A stretch of 42,520 nt of DNA from Candidatus Dadabacteria bacterium (GCA_022819805.1 JAJEGO010000056.1:1-42520), one strand, 5' to 3'. Counted from the first letter of the stretch, positions 31,407 through 40,623 are shown. Notes: generated from the sequence alone by a model not told the origin. Program-made: numbers and translations.

Positions 31407-34342
31407 ACTCTTTCCTGTTTTACTTTCTTAAGATAGGTAATCGCGGGCTTGGTGTTCACTACTTCCAGGACCTTGTAGCCTCTCTCGTCCTCGGACAGCA
31501 CCGACGCCCTGCTTTTCTCGTCAAGCAGGTTGCCGAACACTATTGCATCGCTCGGACACGCCTGCTCGCAGGCCGTCAGAACCTCCCTGTCGCGAAGAAG
31601 CCTTCCTTCATCCTTGGCGAGGTCCTTCCCGTAACTTATCCTCTGAACGCAGAAGGTACATTTTTCCATGATTCCCTTCGATCTTACGGTCACGTCGGGA
31701 TTAAGCTGCCAGTTTAGCGGCTCGGGGAACTTGTATGTATACCAGTTGAATCTCCTCACCTTGTAGGTGCAGTTGTTCGCACAGTACCTGGTGCCCACGC
31801 AGCGGTTGTATATCATGCCGTTTAGGCCCTCGTGATTGTGGTAAGTAGCGAAGACCGGACACACGGGCTCGCAAGGAGCGTTTCCGCACTGCTGGCAGAG
31901 CATGGGCAGAAATCTCACGTCAAGGCTTCCGTCGCTGTTTTTCTCAAAGAATCTCTCTATGCGGATCCAGTTCATCTCGCGGCGTTTCGCTATCTGCTTC
32001 TTTCCTACGAAGGGGATGTTGTTCTCAGCGGAACACGCCGTTACGCAGGCCCCGCACCCTGTGCACTTGTTAAGGTCTATGGCCATTCCCCATCTGTATT
32101 TCGAGTATTCCTTTTCCGGGTAGAAGTCAGGATGTTTTGCGTGCTCCGACCCGTGATGGGCGCCGTTGTGACCAAGCTGGTCAAGAGCGACGGTCTTTGT
32201 GACGGGCCTGTCTCCCTGGCTCTTTGTGTACTGGGTCCTCACGAGCAGATCCCTTTTCCTAAGGGATGAGACGCTCGCCTTTGTCGAGAGCAGTGAAAGT
32301 CCCCCTGAAAGCACATCGGTCGCCGCCGGCAGCAGGGCAAAAGGATTGACTCCTCTCCCCTTCGCATACCTTCCGTAGGAAGTGTGTCCCTGCCCCAGAG
32401 GAATTGCCACAGTATCAGGCCTTATTCCCTCGTAGACGAAAACCTGGACCTCAAAGCTTCCCCCGGGGGTATCAACCTTCACGTAAGAACCGTCCTCAAG
32501 GCCCATTTTCTCCGCGACCGCGGGATTTATCTCAAGCCACGAATCCCACACGGAAGTGGTAAGAGCGTCGGGGAGTTCCTGAAGCCACGGCTTGTTCGCC
32601 CCCCTTCCGTCAAGAAACCTGTATGACGGGTAAGCAATCAGGTGGAAACTCCCTTCTCCGCTGAACTTCGGGTCGCTGAACGAAACGGAACTTATCTTCG
32701 GCGAAAGAGCGACCTCGACGGGCGCGGGGGCGGTCGTTACCAAACCTTTTACGACAAGATTCTCCCAGAATTTCTCAAAGCCCGTTGCGGGAGCAATTAT
32801 CGCGGCCCTTTTCTTCCAGGCGCTTCTCAGATAATCGTAGTATTTCTTCTCGGCAAACGTATTTTTAAGCGCCCCGACGTTCTTTGAAACCGATATAAGC
32901 GTATCCCCCGCGGATTTGGTATTGAAAACGGGTCTCATAACGGGCTGAACGATGCCGGTTACGCTTTTCTTCGGGCTGTAGTCGCCCCAGCTTTCAAAGT
33001 TAGTGCTTTCAGGAAGTACGAGATGCGCTTTCTCGGAAGTTTCGTCAAGAAACGCGGAGAGACTCACGATAAACGGCACCTTCTCAAGTGCCTCGGCGAC
33101 TTTCAGCTCTCCCGGAAGCGTGAAAACGGGGTTCACGTCATGAACAATGAGAATCTCAACCTTGCCCGACCTCATCTCTTCGACAAGCTTCTTCATATCG
33201 CCAAAAGTGTTCGCTCCCGAGATTGAAAGAGGATCTGAGAAATCAACCGTCTTGCCGATGTTTCCGGCAAGGTAGTTAAGTATGTTCACGGCAACCATGG
33301 TCTCGGTAGCATTCGATCCCGTGTTGGCAGTCCCGCCACCTATTGCCAAGCTTTTTGAAGCGGTGAAGTCGCGGGCGATTTTCTCTATCGTGTCCGCGGA
33401 CACTTCGGTAAGCGTTGCGACTTTCTCGGGTGTGTATCCGGAGACCATTTTCGCTACAGGTCCCGCGGCAACCTTGTTAAGGCCCTTTGAGATCATCACG
33501 TTGGCGATCCCGAGAGCAAGGTACTGCTCGGTACCCGGCTTTGCGGCGATCCAAGTGTCGGCGTTTGAAGCGGTCATTCCGGAACGGGGCTCTATATGGA
33601 CTATCTGGCCGGTTTTTCCGTGATCTATGTCTCTTAGCTTTGAATGTCCTATGGAGTTTGAAACCGTGGAAAGCCACGTCTCGAGATAATCAGCCCCGAA
33701 GGAGAGAAGATAATCCGCTTTGTCTATCCTGTAGGAAGGAATTTCGTCTCTTCCGAAAACTATTTCGTTTGCTTTTCTGATGGGTTCGTGGGAAAAAGTC
33801 TCGTAAACGTAATGCTCTCCCCCCAGGGGTTTTAGAAACTCAGCCACGAACTTTGAGTAGGTTCCCGATATGTCATTGCTCAGATAGACGATCTTTCCCG
33901 AACCGAGAGAATTTAATTTCTCCGCCAGTATTTCCTCGCCCCGCTTCCAGCCTATGGCTTCGAGTCTCTGGGTCTCAGGGTTGTGTACAAGCGGCGAGCG
34001 CACCCTGTCGGGATTGTAAAGGCCCTGAAGAGACGCCTGGCCCACGGCGCACGTCTTGCCCATGTTTATCGGGCTCTCGGGGTTGCCTTCAACCTTTATG
34101 GCCCGGCCCTCGCGGTTTTTAACCAGAAGACCGCAGCCGGAAGAACACTCCCTGCAGGTCGTTGTGTAGAACTTCGGCACTCCGGGAATGACGTTTTCAG
34201 GAGGAATAACGTAAGGAATTATCTGCTCGACGGGTTCCGAACAGCTTCCGGCAACCGCGGCCGTACCGCCCACCACGCCGAGCACCTTCAGAAAATCCCT
34301 TCTTTTCATGCCATCTTTTCCTTTATTTTCTTTCCGAGACAT
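31403..34342 (-). CDS. actB: Alternative complex III subunit ActB (molybdopterin-like plus iron-sulfur fusion)
   Basis: The roughly 979-residue protein has a twin-arginine signal (MKRRDFLKVLG, then a hydrophobic stretch to SCS). A molybdopterin-oxidoreductase-like region follows (about 40-650), with CRECSSGCG and TCAVGQASLQG. The C-terminal ferredoxin-like domain (about 720-960) has four Cys clusters: CTGCGACVTAC, CQQCGNAPCEPVCP, CVGTRYCANNC and CTFC with CEQACP. In ACIII the first half is thought to have lost its cofactor, while the second carries electrons to ActA. I chose 34342 because GGAGG precedes it and it follows actA by 14 bases; the track start overlaps actA. Confidence 0.93.
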   Translation of the reverse strand: MSRKENKGKDGMKRRDFLKVLGVVGGTAAVAGSCSEPVEQIIPYVIPPENVIPGVPKFYTTTCRECSSGCGLLVKNREGRAIKVEGNPESPINMGKTCAVGQASLQGLYNPDRVRSPLVHNPETQRLEAIGWKRGEEILAEKLNSLGSGKIVYLSNDISGTYSKFVAEFLKPLGGEHYVYETFSHEPIRKANEIVFGRDEIPSYRIDKADYLLSFGADYLETWLSTVSNSIGHSKLRDIDHGKTGQIVHIEPRSGMTASNADTWIAAKPGTEQYLALGIANVMISKGLNKVAAGPVAKMVSGYTPEKVATLTEVSADTIEKIARDFTASKSLAIGGGTANTGSNATETMVAVNILNYLAGNIGKTVDFSDPLSISGANTFGDMKKLVEEMRSGKVEILIVHDVNPVFTLPGELKVAEALEKVPFIVSLSAFLDETSEKAHLVLPESTNFESWGDYSPKKSVTGIVQPVMRPVFNTKSAGDTLISVSKNVGALKNTFAEKKYYDYLRSAWKKRAAIIAPATGFEKFWENLVVKGLVTTAPAPVEVALSPKISSVSFSDPKFSGEGSFHLIAYPSYRFLDGRGANKPWLQELPDALTTSVWDSWLEINPAVAEKMGLEDGSYVKVDTPGGSFEVQVFVYEGIRPDTVAIPLGQGHTSYGRYAKGRGVNPFALLPAATDVLSGGLSLLSTKASVSSLRKRDLLVRTQYTKSQGDRPVTKTVALDQLGHNGAHHGSEHAKHPDFYPEKEYSKYRWGMAIDLNKCTGCGACVTACSAENNIPFVGKKQIAKRREMNWIRIERFFEKNSDGSLDVRFLPMLCQQCGNAPCEPVCPVFATYHNHEGLNGMIYNRCVGTRYCANNCTYKVRRFNWYTYKFPEPLNWQLNPDVTVRSKGIMEKCTFCVQRISYGKDLAKDEGRLLRDREVLTACEQACPSDAIVFGNLLDEKSRASVLSEDERGYKVLEVVNTKPAITYLKKVKQERV

Positions 34343-34356
34343 ATATCCCCTCCGCC

Positions 34357-34959
34357 CTAGTAGTGGCAGGTCAGACAATCCTTAAGTTCAGTTTTGTGCT
34401 CCTCGTTATCCGCGTTTTCTTCATGGCACGATATGCAGAATCCCATAGTCAGGTCTTCCGCCTTGTGCACCACGTCCATTTTCTCCACTTCCCCGTGACA
34501 GGTACTGCACTCAAATCCGCGCTTTATGTGCCTTTTGTGGTTAAAACGCACAAACTCCGGCATTCCCGCGGAGGTCGTGCCGTACATTCCGGTAACCTTC
34601 ACCCAGGGTATGGGTTCCTGTCTTTGCCAGTAGCCCTTTACCTTGTTTATTTCCTCTCTTATGTTGATCGTCTGCCCTCCCTGAGTCGTGTATTCAACAT
34701 CCCTTCCGGCTACGTATGCATGACATCCCATGCACTTTTGGACCGAGGGAATACCGGGGTGGGGGGAAACTTCCGTGTAGCTGTGACAGGTCTGACACTG
34801 TATCTGGTTGTCCCCTGCGTGTATCTTGTGGCTGAAGAGAACGGGTTGCGCGGGTCCTTTGTCCCTGCTCTCGGCGCTTTCTGCGTACAGGAAAAAGCCT
34901 GCCGATATAAATAAAACGGTTATAGCAATACGCAGAAATCTCTGTCTCTCTCTCTTCAT
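34357..34959 (-). CDS. actA: Alternative complex III subunit ActA (pentahaem cytochrome c)
   Basis: The 200-residue protein has one N-terminal membrane helix and five CxxCH haem sites (CQTCH, CMGCH, CSTCH, CISCH, CLTCH). Several additional His residues, such as FSHKIH and FNHKRH, can serve as distal ligands. Five haems and an N-terminal anchor are the standard ActA layout. It is the first gene of the actABCDEF operon and receives electrons from the ActB clusters. Confidence 0.94.
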   Translation of the reverse strand: MKRERQRFLRIAITVLFISAGFFLYAESAESRDKGPAQPVLFSHKIHAGDNQIQCQTCHSYTEVSPHPGIPSVQKCMGCHAYVAGRDVEYTTQGGQTINIREEINKVKGYWQRQEPIPWVKVTGMYGTTSAGMPEFVRFNHKRHIKRGFECSTCHGEVEKMDVVHKAEDLTMGFCISCHEENADNEEHKTELKDCLTCHY

Positions 34960-35016
34960 CTTAAGACTTGCTAAAAAACGGGTTAATCAATCAGGAAGTA
35001 GATTTGATCGGCTAGT

Positions 35017-35044
35017 ATTATTACAAGTTCTTCTGATCTGTCAA
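35017..35044 (-). promoter_or_regulatory. Sigma70-type promoter for the ACIII operon
   Basis: On the minus strand: perfect TTGACA, 16-base spacer, then AATAAT preceded by TGT, an extended -10. The predicted start is near 35010, about 50 bases before the actA ATG. Confidence 0.65.
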
Positions 35045-35123
35045 GAAATCAGAAACCGCGCTGGAAAAACCGTAAAACCCTAGAGTGAAAAAGCCCGCGG
35101 CGAGCGGTTGCGGTCCGGAAAAA

Positions 35124-35879
35124 TCACCTTCCCGCTCCCTCCGAAAGTTCCTCTAAAAAGACATCCGCCGAGAAATTTCCCCCGAAAAGCGGGGAAAAAC
35201 AACTCTCCCCCGCTTGGCTGAGCCCTGAAGAGGAACCGCCTTCGACGTCAAGCCCCGGGAAATGGGGGATCACCCCCAGAATGTTTACCGAGAAAACATC
35301 CCTCAAAACAGCCGGGTTGGTCGCGGAGGCAACATCCGCAGGTTCCGGAAAACCGTTTATCACGACCCCCAGCACCTCTGCGCCTCTTTGTCTCGCGTAT
35401 TCAAGCGAAAGGGCCGTGTGGTTAAGGGTGCCGAGCCCCGGACGCGCGACTACAACCACCGGAGCATCAAGATCAACGGCAAGGTCAGCCATCATGTAGC
35501 TCTCCGTAACGGGAACGCCAAGACCTCCGGCGCCTTCTATGAGGGTTACGTCGTTTCGGGAGATATAGTCCCGCGTATGTCCGATTATGTCCTCAAGAGG
35601 AATCTTAACCCCTTCAATCTCGGCGGCGCGGTAGGGAGAGAGGGGAGCCCGCAGGCGAAAGGGAGAAACTTCGGACAGCACGCACTCCCTTCCTAAAAAC
35701 CCGTAGATGAATTCAGCGTCGCTCAGACCGTCAAGCTCCGTCCCGGTCTGAAACGGCTTTATTACTCCGGTCACAAGGCCTTTTTCCCAGAGAAGAGCCG
35801 CGAGCGCCGCAGTGACTGCGGTTTTGCCCACTCCCGTGTCGGTACCGGTTATGAAAACGGCTTTGGGAAGGTCCTTCAT
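35124..35879 (-). CDS. bioD: Dethiobiotin synthetase
   Basis: It makes dethiobiotin from 7,8-diaminopelargonate, CO2 and ATP. The roughly 251-residue P-loop protein has FITGTDTGVGKTAVTAAL, the conserved IKPFQTG Lys, VTLIEGAGGLGVPV and VVARPGLGTLNHTALSLEYARQRG. The ATG at 35879 is preferred to a TTG at 35882. Other biotin genes are not in the window. It is 19 bases downstream of bcp on the same strand. Confidence 0.92.
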   Translation of the reverse strand: MKDLPKAVFITGTDTGVGKTAVTAALAALLWEKGLVTGVIKPFQTGTELDGLSDAEFIYGFLGRECVLSEVSPFRLRAPLSPYRAAEIEGVKIPLEDIIGHTRDYISRNDVTLIEGAGGLGVPVTESYMMADLAVDLDAPVVVVARPGLGTLNHTALSLEYARQRGAEVLGVVINGFPEPADVASATNPAVLRDVFSVNILGVIPHFPGLDVEGGSSSGLSQAGESCFSPLFGGNFSADVFLEELSEGAGR

Positions 35880-35898
35880 CAAATTCGCGGCAGGAGAG

Positions 35899-36357
35899 CT
35901 ACAAGCCCAGTTCTTTTACCTTCTCGGTTATCTCTTCGGCATGGGCCGAGGTTTTAACCTTCTTCCAGATATGCGCTATCCTGCCGCCTTTCTCTATGAG
36001 GAAGGTGACCCTGCGGGCAGAGCCGAACTTGCTTCTTACCCCGTACAGATCCACTACCTCCCTGCCCTTGTCGCTAAGCAGCGGGAAATTGAGTGAAAAC
36101 TTGTTTCTGAAATTCTCATGGGACTTCACCCCATCTGTGCTTACCCCCAGAACCTGCACTCCAAGGGACAGAAGTTCCTCCTCCGCGTCGCGAAGCGAGC
36201 AGGCCTCCTTCGTACAGCCTGAAGTGTTGTCCCTGGGGTAAAAGTAAAGTGCCACGGTCCCTTTCGAATAGAAGTCGCTCAGTCTTACCTTCTCGGCGCC
36301 GTAGGTCTCAGCTTCAAAATCAGGAGCCTGGCTCCCCACTTCAAGATTGCCCGCCAT
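35899..36357 (-). CDS. bcp: Thioredoxin-dependent peroxiredoxin (Bcp/PrxQ)
   Basis: The 152-residue protein reduces H2O2 and organic peroxides. It has GSQAPDFEAETYG, then YFYPRDNTSGCTKEACSLRD, with peroxidatic Cys in SGCT and a second Cys five residues later as in PrxQ. Conserved VLGVSTD and FPLLSDKGREVVDLYGV follow. A second, Tpx-type peroxidase lies three genes upstream. Confidence 0.93.
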   Translation of the reverse strand: MAGNLEVGSQAPDFEAETYGAEKVRLSDFYSKGTVALYFYPRDNTSGCTKEACSLRDAEEELLSLGVQVLGVSTDGVKSHENFRNKFSLNFPLLSDKGREVVDLYGVRSKFGSARRVTFLIEKGGRIAHIWKKVKTSAHAEEITEKVKELGL

Positions 36358-36395
36358 TTTTAATCTCCTCGGTCATGTCAGCGCAGCATCGCGGA

Positions 36396-36719
36396 TCAGA
36401 ACATTCCCAGGCTTTCCTTTGCCGCTTCGCTCATCTTCCCCGGGTCCCAGGGAGGATCCCACACGATCTCGACGCTCACCTCGGAAACTCCCTCGAGTTC
36501 CTCGACAAGATACTTGGCCTCGGCAACTATCTGCGTTGCGGCGGGACAACCTGGAGAAGTCATCGTCATATCGATATTCACCCGGGAACCTTCTACGGCA
36601 ACCCGGTAAACAAGGCCCAGATTGACTATATCTATCGGTATCTCGGGATCGTATATGTCGCCGAGCACATCCATTACGTCATTTTCCGTAACTTCGGGTT
36701 TTTCAGTCGCCTCGCTCAT
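36396..36719 (-). CDS. Metal-sulfur cluster biosynthetic protein (DUF59/MIP18 type)
   Basis: The roughly 107-residue protein has the family core: VMDVLGDIYDPEIPIDIVNLGLVYRV, then MTMTSPGCPAATQIVAEA with the conserved Cys, then a VWDPPWDPGKMSEAAKESLG C-terminus. This is the SufT/PaaD-like group, which helps mature iron-sulfur proteins. The ATG at 36719 has GAGGTG 9 bases upstream; the track start at 36731 adds four residues. Confidence 0.88.
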   Translation of the reverse strand: MSEATEKPEVTENDVMDVLGDIYDPEIPIDIVNLGLVYRVAVEGSRVNIDMTMTSPGCPAATQIVAEAKYLVEELEGVSEVSVEIVWDPPWDPGKMSEAAKESLGMF

Positions 36720-36746
36720 CAAAACACACACCTCAACTTAAGGGTA

Positions 36747-37004
36747 TCACTCCCCGCCCTGCAACTCAACACCGCACCTGGGACAAAACTCGTCAGACTC
36801 TTTGTATTCGTAGTATTCGCCGCAGTAAGGACAGAGCTTTACCTTCGGCCTCGTGATGAGCCAAAGCGGCAGGGCTATGATGAGGACGAAAAACACGCCC
36901 AGAAACCACAAAAACGCCTTCACCGTGGTCTTACCCCTGTTTTTGGCGTCCGTATAAACCCAGAAAGCCGCTATGAACGCGATCGCCAGTCCAAGAAATT
37001 GCAT
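36747..37004 (-). CDS. Small membrane protein with zinc ribbon
   Basis: The 85-residue protein has two hydrophobic segments (about 2-18 and 32-50) followed by a C-terminal zinc ribbon (CPYCGEYYEYKESDEFCPRCG). No family is recognised beyond this pattern. It lies between the DUF59 gene and tpx with short spacing and is probably co-transcribed. Confidence 0.65.
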   Translation of the reverse strand: MQFLGLAIAFIAAFWVYTDAKNRGKTTVKAFLWFLGVFFVLIIALPLWLITRPKVKLCPYCGEYYEYKESDEFCPRCGVELQGGE

Positions 37005-37022
37005 GTTAAACCCTCTCCTCCT

Positions 37023-37535
37023 CTATCCTATTGACTTTATCGCCGCAAGCGCCGCCTCGTAATCGGGCTCATCCACTATGTCTCCCACGTACTCAACGTG
37101 CGCGAGCACGTTATCGGGACCCACAACGAAAATCGAGCGGGCAAGAAGACGGTTTTCCTTTATAAGCACCCCGTAGGCCTCGCCGAAAGAAGCGTACTGG
37201 TAATCAGATGCCGTTCTTACCCTCTCCACCCCGGCGGCCGCGCAGTAGCGGCTCTGCGCAAACGGAAGATCCATGCTCACCGTCACTATCTGTACCGAGT
37301 CAGAAAGTCCCGCAGCTTCCTCGTTGAACCTCCTTATCTGAACATCGCAGACCGGAGTGTCCACTGAAACCACGACGTTGAAAACCTTTACGTCGTCACC
37401 GAAACTCCCGAGGTCCACCTCGCTTCCAAAAGCCTCCATGCACCTGAAATCGGGAGCTTTATCGCCCTTTTTGAGCTCGGGACCGACAAGCGTGATCGGA
37501 TTGCCTTTCATCACTACAGCGTCGTCTCTTTCCAT
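37023..37535 (-). CDS. tpx: Thiol peroxidase Tpx
   Basis: The 170-residue atypical two-Cys peroxiredoxin has the Tpx signature VVSVDTPVCDVQIRRFNEEA with the peroxidatic Cys. The resolving Cys is in SRYCAAAGVERV, and the conserved YGVLIKENRLLARSIFVV segment follows. It reduces lipid and organic peroxides with thioredoxin; Tpx proteins lack a signal peptide in many species, and none is seen here. Confidence 0.94.
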   Translation of the reverse strand: MERDDAVVMKGNPITLVGPELKKGDKAPDFRCMEAFGSEVDLGSFGDDVKVFNVVVSVDTPVCDVQIRRFNEEAAGLSDSVQIVTVSMDLPFAQSRYCAAAGVERVRTASDYQYASFGEAYGVLIKENRLLARSIFVVGPDNVLAHVEYVGDIVDEPDYEAALAAIKSIG

Positions 37536-37550
37536 TTGTCTTTTTCCTCC

Positions 37551-37883
37551 TTATGACCGTTTTTCTTCAATTTCAAGATTTATTTTCTTGGCCGTTACGT
37601 TTGCATCGTAAATTGAAACCCCCGCGATAAAAAGCGTCGCAAGAGAATACCCCACAACCAAGGTAAGTGTAGCACGGGGAAGGTCCTCAAGCGTAGAGGT
37701 ATCCGCAAACTCAAAGAAAACCTCAAGCGGCTCGCGTGAAAGGATGTTCACCACAATGACGATGGCGAATATCGACACGGCCTTGGTAAACTGCCCGTTG
37801 TACAGCTGGCCAAGTCCCGGGAAAAAAAGGGAAAGCAGAACCGCCAGCCAAGGTTTTTTTCTTCCTTCTCTCCTCATACCCAC
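37551..37883 (-). CDS. Small membrane protein (TM2-like)
   Basis: The 110-residue protein has an N-terminal basic tail and the motif KPWLAVLLSLFFPGLGQLYNGQ, typical of TM2/DUF5683-type proteins. Two or three membrane helices follow, with a charged C-terminus. Function unknown. The gene follows trpC by 10 bases on the same strand. Confidence 0.65.
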   Translation of the reverse strand: MGMRREGRKKPWLAVLLSLFFPGLGQLYNGQFTKAVSIFAIVIVVNILSREPLEVFFEFADTSTLEDLPRATLTLVVGYSLATLFIAGVSIYDANVTAKKINLEIEEKRS

Positions 37884-37893
37884 AAAGACTCCA

Positions 37894-38667
37894 TCAGCAA
37901 AGAAAACCGCGAAGCGCCTCCCCCGGGCTCTCCGCCCTCATAAACGTTTCTCCTATAAGAAAAGTATCTATACCGCAGGCCATAAGTCCATCCATGTCCT
38001 CGACCGACGATATGCCGCTTTCGCTTATCAGGATTTTCCCTTCAGGCACCATTGCGGAAAGCCTCTTCGAGGTGTCAAGCGAAACATCGAAAGTCCTGAG
38101 GTCCCTGTTATTTATGCCGATTATTTCGCTCCCCGCCAAAAGGGCGGTCTCAAGTTCACTCTCGCCGTGAACCTCCACAATGCAGTTCATCCCGAGGGAA
38201 CGCGAGAGAGAAAGGTATTCCTCTATTTCTCCGCGGTCCAATACGGCGACTATTAAAAGCACGAGGTCGGCCCCGTGGCACCTAGCCTCATAGATATGGT
38301 AGGGATCTATGGTGAAATCCTTTCTCAAAATGGGAAGCGCCGAGTGAGCCCTTATATCGGAGAGATAGGAAATATCACCCCCGAAGAACTTGCGGTCAGT
38401 AAGAACCGAGAGAGCGAAAGCCCCCGAAGCCTCATACTCCCGGGCAATAGATGAATGATCGAAATCACCCCTTATGACCCCCTTGGAAGGAGACGCCTTT
38501 TTTATCTCCGATATTATTTTCACTCCCGGAGTCCTTGCGTGAAGGTCCGTAAAATCAATGGCCGGGGAGGTCTCCGCGGCAGCAGAGACAAGTTCTTTCA
38601 GAGGAAGTCTTTTTTTTACCTCCTCAAGCTCCTGTCTTTTATACGCAACTATGTCGTCAAGGATCAT
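37894..38667 (-). CDS. trpC: Indole-3-glycerol phosphate synthase
   Basis: The 257-residue TIM barrel makes indole-3-glycerol phosphate for tryptophan. It has ILDDIVAYKRQELEEVK, the catalytic ISEIKKASPSKGVIR, FALSVLTDRKFFGGD, ILRKDFTIDPYHIYEARCHGAD, EVHGESELETAL, IGINNRDLRTF and ISESGISS. The track start at 38790 would run deep into trpD; the ATG at 38667 fits the family and overlaps trpD by 11 bases. Confidence 0.96.
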   Translation of the reverse strand: MILDDIVAYKRQELEEVKKRLPLKELVSAAAETSPAIDFTDLHARTPGVKIISEIKKASPSKGVIRGDFDHSSIAREYEASGAFALSVLTDRKFFGGDISYLSDIRAHSALPILRKDFTIDPYHIYEARCHGADLVLLIVAVLDRGEIEEYLSLSRSLGMNCIVEVHGESELETALLAGSEIIGINNRDLRTFDVSLDTSKRLSAMVPEGKILISESGISSVEDMDGLMACGIDTFLIGETFMRAESPGEALRGFLC

Positions 38668-39691
38668 TCGGCTGGTTCCGGTTAGTGATTTCAACAAGCG
38701 TCTCAAGCTTTCTGAGCGCGGCCCCGCTTGAGAGTGAGTCCTTGGCCAGCAGGAGCGCTTCTGCCAGACTCTCAACCTTGCCCGAAACATATATGGCCGC
38801 CATCGCGTTAAGCAGACTCGCGTCTGTTTTCGCGCCGTTCTCCCCTCCCTTCAGCACAGAAAGGGTTATATCGGCATTTTCGGCCGCGCTCGCGCCACCC
38901 CTGAGTTCCTCGTGCGAGCGGGTTTTTACGGCAAAATCTTCGGGGCGCAGATCGTACTCGGCGATTTCGCCGTCGCGAAGTTCGGCCACTTTCGTGCTTC
39001 CCGCAACGGTTATCTCGTCCATGCACCCTTCCCCGTGAACCACCATGACCTTTTGCGAACCCAGGTTCTTAAGCACCTCGGCAACGGGAACGAGAAGATG
39101 CGGGGAGTAGACTCCCATGACCTGATTTCTTACTCCCGCTGGATTTACCACGGGACCTATCAGGTTAAAAACGGTCCTTATCCCGAGGTCCTTTCTGCAC
39201 TTGGCCACGTTTCTCATGGCGGGATGGTAGACGGGGGCGAAAAGAAAAGCTATGCCCGCTTCCAAAAGGCATTCCTGCGCCAGAGCCGGGGAAATACCTA
39301 TTTTCACTCCCAGCGCTTCAAGCACGTCCGCGCTTCCTACCGGGCTTGAGACTGATCTGTTTCCGTGTTTTGCGACCGTGACCCCGGCGCCGGAGACTAT
39401 GAAGGCCGCGGTGGTGGATATGTTAAACGTCCCGCTTCCGTCTCCTCCGGTTCCGCAGAGGTCCACGGCGGTCTCGCGGTCGCAGTCTATTTTCTCCGCC
39501 TTCCCCAAAAGAGCCTTCGCAACGCCGGTTATCTCGGAAACGGTTTCCCCCTTCATGCGAAGCGCCGTAAGAAAGGCGGCCATCTGGCTCTCGGGAAGCT
39601 CCCCCTCCATCATAAGGTCAAAAACCGCGGTCACCTCTTTTTCCGAGAGGTCTCCGCCTTCCACAAGTTTCGAAATCACTTCATTTATCAT
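38657..39691 (-). CDS. trpD: Anthranilate phosphoribosyltransferase
   Basis: The 344-residue enzyme adds phosphoribosyl to anthranilate. The motifs are FLTALRMKGET, the PRPP-binding CGTGGDGSGTFNISTTAAFIVSGAGV, KHGNRSVSSPVGSADVLEALGV, FAPVYHPAMRNVAKCRKDLGIRTVFNLIGP and VHGEGCMDEI. Its start overlaps nusB by 11 bases and its end overlaps trpC by 11. trpE/G, trpF, trpA/B are not adjacent. Confidence 0.96.
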   Translation of the reverse strand: MINEVISKLVEGGDLSEKEVTAVFDLMMEGELPESQMAAFLTALRMKGETVSEITGVAKALLGKAEKIDCDRETAVDLCGTGGDGSGTFNISTTAAFIVSGAGVTVAKHGNRSVSSPVGSADVLEALGVKIGISPALAQECLLEAGIAFLFAPVYHPAMRNVAKCRKDLGIRTVFNLIGPVVNPAGVRNQVMGVYSPHLLVPVAEVLKNLGSQKVMVVHGEGCMDEITVAGSTKVAELRDGEIAEYDLRPEDFAVKTRSHEELRGGASAAENADITLSVLKGGENGAKTDASLLNAMAAIYVSGKVESLAEALLLAKDSLSSGAALRKLETLVEITNRNQPNDP

Positions 39692-40136
39692 CGTCCCTCT
39701 CGTCCTTTTCCATGTCTTTTCCGATCTTATCCAGAATGCCGTTTACAAACGCCGCGGAGGTCTCCGACCCGAACTCCTTAGCCACCTCGATTGCCTCGTT
39801 TATAGTAACAGGCACGGGTATGTCGCTCAAGAAGGCCATCTCGTAAACCGAGAGGCGCAGAATGTTCCTGTCCACTATGGACATTCTCGATACTTTCCAG
39901 TGCTCAGAGCACCCGTTTAAGGTGCCGTCTATGGTATCAAGATTCTCAAGAACACCCCGGCAGAGCAGAGACGCGAATTCGAGCATTTCACGGTCCGCCG
40001 TCTTGTGATGAAATGAACAGAACGATTCAAAATCGGATCCTGGGTCGGTTGGCTGAGGAGATCCGTCTGCGGACGCAGAATCAATCTGGTAGAGAAACTG
40101 AAGGGCAGTTTTTCTTGATAACCTTCTTTTCCCCAT
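39681..40136 (-). CDS. nusB: Transcription antitermination factor NusB
   Basis: The 151-residue all-helical protein has RRLSRKTALQFLYQID at the start, and later DGTLNGCSEHWKVSRMSIVDRNILRLSVYEMAF and TINEAIEVAKEFGSETSAAFVNGILDKI. NusB binds boxA RNA with NusE for rRNA antitermination. The common ribH-nusB pairing is seen here, with 8 bases between the genes. Confidence 0.95.
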   Translation of the reverse strand: MGKRRLSRKTALQFLYQIDSASADGSPQPTDPGSDFESFCSFHHKTADREMLEFASLLCRGVLENLDTIDGTLNGCSEHWKVSRMSIVDRNILRLSVYEMAFLSDIPVPVTINEAIEVAKEFGSETSAAFVNGILDKIGKDMEKDERDDDK

Positions 40137-40144
40137 CTGGAAAA

Positions 40145-40612
40145 TCAGGAAAGCGCTTTTGCGAGATTTACCATCTCAAGCGCGCTAAGTGCGGCCTCGC
40201 TTCCCCTGTTCCCCGCTTTTACCCCAGCCCTTTCAATAGCCTGCTCGGTGGTTTCCGTGGTTATCACGCCGCAGCAGACGGGCACTCCGGTCTCAAGGGC
40301 GACCGCGGAAAGATCCTTTGTCACCTGCGAAGCTAGAAAATCAAAATGGGAAGTCTGTCCCCTTATTATGGCCCCGATCGCCACGACGGCGTCGTATTTT
40401 CCCGACATTGCCGCCTTTTTCACCGCAAAGGGCACCTCGAAAGAACCCGGCACCTTTATCACGTCTATTGACCTGTCGCTCGCGCCGTGGCGAACGAGGG
40501 TGTCAATCGCCCCCTCCGTCATCGGAGTCGTGACAAAACTGTTGACCCTGCTTGAGACGATGGCGAAGCGGAATTTCCCGGCGCTCAGCTTTCCTTCTAT
40601 TGTTTCAGGCAT
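40145..40612 (-). CDS. ribH: 6,7-dimethyl-8-ribityllumazine synthase
   Basis: The 155-residue protein makes the direct riboflavin precursor. It has FAIVSSRVNSFVT, KVPGSFEVPFAVKKAA, AIGAIIRGQTSHFDFLASQV with the catalytic His, GVITTETTEQAIERAG and KAGNRGSEAALSALEM. It sits 11 bases after ribBA. Confidence 0.96.
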   Translation of the reverse strand: MPETIEGKLSAGKFRFAIVSSRVNSFVTTPMTEGAIDTLVRHGASDRSIDVIKVPGSFEVPFAVKKAAMSGKYDAVVAIGAIIRGQTSHFDFLASQVTKDLSAVALETGVPVCCGVITTETTEQAIERAGVKAGNRGSEAALSALEMVNLAKALS

Positions 40613-40623
40613 CTGCTCCCCTC

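Noticed and set aside
34420-34436. Second sigma54-like TGGCAC...TGC
   Set aside because: Spacing is two bases short and it lies in the haem-binding coding region of actA.
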